From Nemophila menziesii (lineage: Eukaryota > Streptophyta > Magnoliopsida > Boraginales > Hydrophyllaceae), in the NCBI GenBank assembly GCA_029959085.1, contig JARWIR010000010.1:30310731-30374730 (forward strand): a stretch of 64,000 bases of DNA, written 5' to 3'. Both the position numbers and the translations under genes were made by a program. The notes under the pieces were generated by a model that saw only the letters and a program-made list of their open reading frames with translations, searched no databases and was not told where the DNA came from. Positions 58,201 through 64,000 of the stretch are shown here, piece by piece (within the stretch, counting starts at the first letter, position 1; each line of letters starts with the position of its first letter).

Positions 58201-59386
58201 TCACTAATCCTTATAATTTACATACAAATAGCTTTTCCAAACAAAAATCAATTCTATAATACTCCATAAAAGATCAAGCATTTTCCATATCCAAATCAGC
58301 TTTATAAATCGAAACCCTCAATAAGTCCATTTGAACCAATAATTTATTTGAATGAAGTTTAAAGAAAAGAAAAAGACAGATTCATTTTATTTTTAAATAG
58401 CCTCTAAAACCAATAAATAAAAAAGAATATCATACAAATGTGCGGACGATCCCAAAAAAATACAAATATGCAGATTAGTGCAGATTTTTGTCTGCATATT
58501 AATATATATATATATATAAATAGAGCAACCATTTTTTTTTGTCAAACAATGGAACACCTTGCTTCATCAAGAATTTTGTTCTATTCTAACGTTTATTGAA
58601 AAAAAGTATTGCATACAAAATAGTTATAAGAAAACCACTAGTATGCAAATTAGAGTAATAGTTTATCTTCAGACTACTTTTATAATCTTACTTTTGATGA
58701 TCCATCAGATAGAAATAACAACGAAATTGAATAAATTGTTTCAAAATACAACTTCTCATTTCATCTTCTCCAAAAAAAAACTAGTGAAAATTCTATTAAT
58801 AAAACAAAAATATTATTCAACGTGCATTAAACTATTTCATATTACAACCATTAATAAAACACAACTTCGCAAATAAATATTTGAATAAAATTTTGGAAAA
58901 TAAATCTTTAACATAAAACTTACAATGTACTGCTTGAATTTCTTTTTTCTCAAAAACTTTTTCTTCTTCTTTTGAAAATTTTGTTCAAGTCAAATCCAAG
59001 ATCTGCAGGAACATTCAAACTCTTGATCAAACATTGATTTTTCAGAATTCTTAAAAATATCTTCAAAAATGGTAATTGAATTTTCTTGGCTATGTTGCTC
59101 TGCAATATTAAACATGGTTGATTTTTCATTGTGATATAGATAATCGATTACTAATACTAGTAAAATATTTGCGGATTTTGATAAGAAGTTTAACAGACGC
59201 TTGTTGGAAAAATACAACATAAATGTTTTAAAATAAATAAGTTATTTGGTTGTTGAGTGATTTAAGGAGTAAGAAAGGGTATAAAAGGAAAAATAACATT
59301 TAATTTGTATTAGAAAATGTAGTACGACATATATTATGGAATATAATTTTTTGGCTAAAGCGTCAAATAAAAAGGAATGGAGAGAG
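55210..59386 (+). mobile_element. plant mariner-like element (Stowaway relative), complete ends
   Basis: Terminal inverted repeats of about 32 bp: left CTCCCTCCATTCCTTTTTAT..., right (reverse complement) CTCTCTCCATTCCTTTTTAT..., flanked by TA (55208-55209 and 59387-59388). At 4177 bp it is the length of an autonomous plant mariner. It encodes a broken transposase (55641-57992), with about 430 bp of 5' and 1.4 kb of 3' non-coding sequence. The 5' part contains a short direct repeat CTTTATATTAATACTCCATC (about 55346 and 55418). Confidence 0.94.
55641..57992 (+). pseudogene. mariner-like transposase (DD39D), one intron, several disabling mutations
   Basis: Exon 1 (55641-55866) encodes a novel-looking acidic N-terminus with NLPDLNIDV and IPDLNIDPNSP. 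An 806-bp intron (55867 GT to 56672 AG) keeps frame into exon 2 (ENINDQPSQTNQIKK). The DNA-binding region follows (LPKGVTKMVATQYSISIRTVQRIWEQ split by context, LFRRPQCGELRRH). The catalytic core has D at 57203 (HIDEEWF), D at 57574 (IFIQQDNARPYIS) and D at 57690 (NVLDLGFFSAIQSLQY). The last two are about 38-39 codons apart, as in plant DD39D mariners. Disabling changes are TAA at 56949, TGA at about 57275, a stop and shift at about 57367 (before MGVFPFVTHEPAK), and a shift near 57637. The protein would excise and reinsert the element and possibly Stowaway MITEs. Confidence 0.92.
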
Positions 59387-59388
59387 TA

Positions 59389-60949
59389 GTGAGAATGATT
59401 TATTCTTTTATTCAACTTGTGTAAAAGATAATGATATGAAGGTCATATATTTATTGTTAATATGACTCTTTGTATTACTCTCTTCGTCCATCAAAGTTTG
59501 TCATACTTTTATTCACCCAAATTAAGAAAAACAATCAAATTCTTTTATATTACTAAATTACCATCAACCTACTAAGTAAATAAATTTAATGATGATAAGT
59601 TTTTGAATATTAAATAGGAATAGAATTGGTAGAAAATGAAAAAAAAAAATTCTTTGGTATTTTAAATGGACAATCTTTTATTGACATTTACTTTTAAAAA
59701 TTGTGACAATTATTAATGAATAGAGAATATATACAATAATTACCTTTATAAAATTAGGATGGAAGAGATTTATGAATCCAGAAGGACATCTATACTATTA
59801 TTTACCATATGATTTAGAATTGTTCTTGTTCACATATATATATTTATGAGGTTTTGATATTTTAAATAAACTGTTATTTAAAGATAATATATTTTAAAAA
59901 AGATTATAAAATTTAGGGAGTATTAAAATTGAGCCAACTAGTACTAATTACTAATTGCGGTAATCTTTTGTAATAAAAGATAACTTCCCTTTAACTTTTC
60001 TTATGGGTGCTTATTACTTTTTCCATGCATATTCTCCTCTCAGCTTTCATCAATACTACTTTTGCTTTCCATTTCTGTACAGTAAGTATCAAAACTCACC
60101 CCAAGAAAATTATTTCTTGTCTTGCTTACTTTGTCATTTCTTTTTCTATTCTTTATTTCCATCTTTTTTCAGAGAATGGAAACAACAAAACAGCCAAAAC
60201 ATGAAAATTCCGTAAGATGTTTGTATTCGTTTTTGAGGTTAAGAGACAATATATGTCCAATCCTTTTCAGTATTAGCTGCTCTCTTTATATCAGCGCGTT
60301 TTATCAGCATTTTTTTATGCCATTTTTCTTAGCATTCTTACCGATTGCCCCACACATTTTTGTGATCAACTCCATTCAAAAAATGTAGGTTGGGAGGGAT
60401 CTAGTATCTTTTTCAGATCATATATGAAAAATATATTTTAATAAATTCAAATAATCAATTATATGATTAATGTAATTTTTTATGGGACAAAAGAATAGTC
60501 ATACTAAATTATATATGAATTAATAAAAATTCCTCAAGCCTAAACGAAAATTACACTTGTCTTAAGACTTAAAATATTATCGTCAATCGATCCCAAGGAT
60601 AATTTTTCTTTTCTTTTTGGTCATCCATGGATATTATTACTACTTTGTTGTTTTCTAGATAGCAATGAGGCTAAATAATGTTTAATTGAATACCAAGGTC
60701 CGACCAAAAAAGAAAAACTTGAATACCAAGGGAATTTTATGGGAAAAGGTTGCCGGGCATGTTACTCGACCTGTTGGAATGGCCGCCAGCGGAAAGTGGA
60801 CAAAAAAACAAAATCTCCTCAAAAGGTTAAAAACTTCAGTACTCTTTCTCTTTCAAAAATTTTGCTTTATTTTCTTTATTTTGTTTGTATATTAAGATTT
60901 AAAAGAATAACTACGGAGAAAGATGAAAATACAACAATTTAAAATTGTG
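59389..60949. other. AT-rich intergenic DNA, no genes recognised
   Basis: A possible degenerate Stowaway-like end (CTCTCTTCGTCCATCAAAGTTTGTCA, about 59480) has no convincing partner. Frames at 60003-60388 and 60686-60942 carry no family motif and are probably chance. Confidence 0.4.
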
Positions 60950-60959
60950 CAAAAATTAA

Positions 60960-61269
60960 TCTATCCTGAGACGAGAAAAACTCACCTCGATATCAAACAA
61001 ATCTACTGTTGAAGTAACCTATCGTCTAGTAGATCTACTAATAGCGTCATCTCTAATGTTAAAAATCCTGGGAATATGGCAAAACGATATAGGAGCGGAT
61101 TGTTTCGCATTTTCCCTGATCTTTTGTCGAATGAGTTAAATCTTCCACCTAGACATTGACGGCTGCACAATATCTTGAATCATTTTAAGATTGTCTGAGA
61201 AAATCGTCTTTCCTTTGCCTCAAACTGCTGGCAAACCTTTGTAGCTTGTAACATTGCAAATACTTCTTG
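60960..61269 (-). pseudogene. LINE/RVT_3-like RNase H fragment
   Basis: On the minus strand, EVFAMLQATKVCQQ (about 61215-61265), after a frameshift DNLKMIQDIVQPSMSRW (about 61150-61200), and FCHIPRIFNIRDDAISRSTR (about 61025-61085). These fit the plant RVT_3 RNase H pattern: a glutamate-rich alpha helix, a SD.L.....I strand, then F.HVPR..N..AD.LAR. This domain sits at the C-terminus of many plant LINEs. The fragment is interrupted on its upstream side by the copia LTR at 61270. Confidence 0.5.
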
Positions 61270-62218
61270 TGATTAAAAGTAATCACCGGTTTTACAAAAT
61301 AGAAATGGATTCCGAAAAAACAAAAAGAAGTAAAAACAGTTTAAAGTAAACTAACTATTACAATAAAACTGGAAAAACGATTACACGAAATCGAATAACA
61401 ATACACGGAAATGCGATTACAAAATTACACGGAAATAGTTACGAAAACAAACTTACACGGAAAAGAAAACGAGCCTAATCCTCGGTTGTTAAAAAGATAT
61501 TCCGGCGGTACCCGGTTATCTCTAACAGAACAGAAAACTAAAGTGTTTTGAGAGTGAGAGAAGAGGCAGAGTTTCTGTGTTTTTCCTTTGTAATTCGTAG
61601 CTGTAGAGAGGGGAATGGGAGCTCTATATATAGGGGTGAGGAGTGGAATATACAAGCCATGCAGAAAACGCCCCTATTAAATCCCATGATTCTCTCTTCC
61701 GGATTTGTCTTGATGTTGACGTTTTGATTGATATGTAACCCCCACGTTTACAATATTCTGTAACAGCCACATTGACCTTTTGATTTCCCACGTGTTTGAC
61801 TTGAGCTGAATATTCTTTCCCTTTAACGCGTGCGAGATTAGTGGAGGTTTGTCTCTACGTTATAAGCTTGAGTAGTCAACCACCACTATAAGAGCTGGTA
61901 CAAAATCCATTTCATTTTTCATTTTTCATTTTTTGACTCCCCAAACTCCCCAAACTCCCCACGACCCACGACCCACGACCCACGCCCCACGCCTTACGTC
62001 GTCGCCGTCGCCGGTGCCGGTGCCGGTGCCGGGCCGGGTCGGGCGGGTGGTGGTGGTGGTGGTGCGCGCGTGTGGGCTAATTTATTACCTTGCCATGTGC
62101 ATGGGTATTGGCCATTTGGACTTTGATGTTATTCCACTTCATAAAAGTAGGCCATAGGTTTTTAACACTTCCGATGTGGGAGAATGCAAAAACCTTTTTG
62201 ACTTCTAATTTTCCAACA
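61270..62218 (-). mobile_element. Ty1/copia 3' LTR with expanded simple repeats
   Basis: On the minus strand it begins TGTTGGAAAATTAGAAG at 62218 and ends ...TTTTAATCA at 61270, 949 bp. A minus-strand TATATATAG box lies at about 61625-61633. Relative to the related solo LTR (763 bp) it contains a unique insert at about 61900-62080 made of CCCCAAACT, CCCACGA, GCCGGT and GGT runs. The adjoining polypurine tract and pol show that it is the 3' LTR of the element at 62219-64000. Confidence 0.92.
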
Positions 62219-62750
62219 ATCCCCCACACATTTGAAGGTCAACAAAAGGTTTCGCTAGAAGGTTCCAGAAACAAGAATGGGTGAATTGTACTTAAGTGCC
62301 AATATCTTGCGATTTGAATTGACACGTAGTGAAGTGAGGCAACCACCGAATTCCGTTTAAGTGAACTTACTCTTGAACTTTAACGGTTATCGATTGAGAC
62401 CCTCACAGCACATACTCAACCCAATTCAAGGTTATGGTTCCCCCTAACATTACCTTTTGGTTCATCAAGTCCTTCTCTAAGGACCACCCTATAAGGGCTA
62501 TGAACTAGGTGGGTTTATTCATTTGAGAGTGGTGTAAGGACGTCTCATCAACACTCTACCATGAATATTTGGGTTTCAAAGTTACCCTTGAATTCATCAA
62601 GTCCTTCTCAAAAGGACCACCATAAAGGCTATGAATTCAAATGTGAGTTTCAACACTCGGTACGCCTTTTTCATCAAGTCCTTCTCAAAAGGACCACCAC
62701 GAGTGGCTATGAACAAGACGATTTGGGGTTGAGCCTTAGGGATGGGTAAA
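62219..62750 (-). other. copia 3' untranslated region with polypurine tract and hairpin repeats
   Basis: The polypurine tract, minus strand GTGTGGGGGAT, is at 62219-62230. Upstream are three imperfect repeats of about 55 bp (about 62460, 62578 and 62663), each with TTCATCAAGTCCTTCTC(A/T) followed by AAGGACCAC and GGCTATGAA. Each can form a GTCCTT/AAGGAC stem with a four- to six-base loop. Confidence 0.8.
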
Positions 62751-64000
62751 TCACATTGACTCATTAGTCATATGTTCCCACTTAATGGGTTTTAGACCCA
62801 TCCCCCTCGACGTCTCCAGGACTAGTCTCCTGGTCAAGCCTTTGGTGAACGGATCAGCTAGATTCTCTTCTGATCGTACAAATTCCAAGGCTATCACACC
62901 ATTCTTCAGTAATTGTCTTACTAACCCATGTCTGATGCGAATATGTCTCTTCTTCCCATTATAGGCGCTATTATGAGCGACTCCAATGGCTGCTTGTGAA
63001 TCACAGTGGATACATACAGGTGTGGCACTTCCTTCCCAAAGTGGCACATCCGATAAGAGACTTCTTAACCACTCAGCTTCTTGCCCAGCTAACTCTAGTG
63101 CTATGAACTCAGACTCCATGGTGGAGCGTGCTATACAAGTCTGTTTGGAAGACTTCCACGATACAGCACCTCCCCCTAAGGAGAACACATAACCACTGGT
63201 GGAGTTTACTTCGTCATTGTCAGAGATCCAGTTTGCATCACAAAAACCCTCAAGGACTGCAGGGAATTTGTTGTAGTGCAAGCCTAGATCGATGGAACCT
63301 CTCAAGTATTTCAATAGACGGCGAAGTGCAACCCAGTGATCACTACTTGGGTTATGAGTATAGCGACTAAGTCTACTCACGGCATAGGCAATATCGGGTC
63401 GAGTATAGTTCATTAGGAACATTACACTTCCTATGATTTTAGCATATTCATTTTGGGATACAGCATCCCCTACATGTTTAGATAAGTTAATACTAGAATC
63501 ATAAGGAGTATTTACAGGCGTTACATCAAAGGAATTGAACTTCTTCAGCATCATTTCTACGTAATGAGACTGATTCAGGGTAATACCATTACTGCTTCTA
63601 ATGATTTTTACCCCAAGTATCACATCAGCTTCTCCCATATCTTTCATGTCGAATCTGGAAGACAAGAAACGTTTAGTCTCATTTATAATATGAATAGTAG
63701 TACCAAAGATGAGCATGTCATCTACATAAAGGCAGATGATAACACACTCTGAATTTGTTACCTTGGAGTAAACACATGAATCAGAAGTGTTAGCTATAAA
63801 CCCATATGAAATAAGAGTACTATCTAGTTTTTCATACCATTTTTTTGGTGCCTGTTTCAAACCATACAAGGATTTTTTCAACTTACACACTTTGTCCCCT
63901 TGACCAGGGACCACACACCCTTCAGGTTGAGCCATGTAGATCTCTTCATCTAGATCTCCGTTCAAGAACGCGGTTTTCACATCCATTTGATGTATTACAA
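62751..64000 (-). CDS. Ty1/copia pol: reverse transcriptase and RNase H (partial, open)
   Basis: A continuous minus-strand frame runs from the window edge to a stop at 62751. The internal Met at 63986 ([18 protein letters not shown]) is inside RT and is not the start; the frame remains open to 64000 ([10 protein letters not shown]). RT motifs are [25 protein letters not shown] (counting from the Met, residues 87-92) and [13 protein letters not shown]. The connection segment has [16 protein letters not shown] and LKYLRGS. RNase H shows [48 protein letters not shown] and [10 protein letters not shown]. No stop or frameshift appears in 1.25 kb, so this is the only retroelement frame here that could belong to an intact copy. 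Integrase, protease and gag would lie beyond the window. Confidence 0.95.
   Translation of the reverse strand, partial: VIHQMDVKTAFLNGDLDEEIYMAQPEGCVVPGQGDKVCKLKKSLYGLKQAPKKWYEKLDSTLISYGFIANTSDSCVYSKVTNSECVIICLYVDDMLIFGTTIHIINETKRFLSSRFDMKDMGEADVILGVKIIRSSNGITLNQSHYVEMMLKKFNSFDVTPVNTPYDSSINLSKHVGDAVSQNEYAKIIGSVMFLMNYTRPDIAYAVSRLSRYTHNPSSDHWVALRRLLKYLRGSIDLGLHYNKFPAVLEGFCDANWISDNDEVNSTSGYVFSLGGGAVSWKSSKQTCIARSTMESEFIALELAGQEAEWLRSLLSDVPLWEGSATPVCIHCDSQAAIGVAHNSAYNGKKRHIRIRHGLVRQLLKNGVIALEFVRSEENLADPFTKGLTRRLVLETSRGMGLKPIKWEHMTNESM

Noticed and set aside
58990..59220. 76-residue antisense ORF inside the mariner element
   Set aside because: No recognisable domain; plant mariners encode only the transposase, and the region is AT-rich non-coding sequence.
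59476..59740. Another Stowaway-like MITE
   Set aside because: The proposed ends (CTCTCTTCGTCCATC and a rough inverted match near 59735) agree too poorly and lack a clear TA pair.
60003..60388. Small host gene with hydrophobic product
   Set aside because: Overlapping frames are equally open, the sequence is T-rich, and no splice sites or motif support a gene.

Overview
This is a stretch of plant nuclear DNA, most likely from a flowering plant and probably a eudicot. It is very AT-rich and consists of nested transposable elements of almost every plant class: Athila-type and Tat-type Ty3/gypsy, Ty1/copia, L1-type LINE, tRNA-derived SINE, CACTA, hAT, a plant DD39D mariner-like element, Stowaway MITEs and a Mutator-type MITE. 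I found no host protein gene, rRNA gene or functional tRNA gene. The species cannot be named from what is visible. Nearly every coding region carries stops or frameshifts. The exception is a copia pol reading frame running off the right edge.

Layout. 1-640: 3' end of an Athila-family element (minus). 724-2907: L1-type LINE fragment (minus), butted against a broken Athila LTR (2908-3150, plus). 3151-9211: repeat-derived AT-rich DNA with a palindromic MITE-like element and a 380-bp tandem duplication. 9212-11655: a complete CACTA transposon with a 40-bp minisatellite and a spliced accessory ORF. 12053-13223: 22-bp and ~415-bp tandem repeats. 13574-14119: two SINE copies in tandem with three copies of the target site. 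16081-21250: a very old copia (minus) interrupted by solo LTRs at 19619-21100 and 21502-23007. 23111-24770: hAT transposase pseudogene. 25850-31320: copia pseudogene (minus) interrupted by an Athila solo LTR, a Mutator-type MITE and an (AT)43 microsatellite. 31321-33139: its 5' LTR, holding a copia solo LTR, followed by a Stowaway MITE nested inside another. 34485-52750: an old Tat-type element with tRNA-Arg-like primer site and satellite-like repeats. Its body is split by a near-complete 11.3-kb Athila element (39382-50663) and its right LTR by an Athila solo LTR (51551-52607). 53830-55170: scrambled Athila remnants. 55210-59386: complete mariner-like element with a broken transposase. 61270-64000: 3' part of a copia element (minus) with an intact pol frame.

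Boundaries are best supported where target-site duplications are readable: CCAAC (full Athila), TCGGC, CCCAT, G/ATACC and TACCC (solo Athila LTRs), TTAAT (copia solo LTR), ATA (CACTA), TATTCTTTA (Mutator MITE), TA (mariner and both Stowaways), and a ~18-bp site repeated three times (SINEs). They give a relative order of insertion: copia and Tat elements first, then Athila copies and MITEs inside them. All family assignments come from motifs recognised by eye; no database search was possible.
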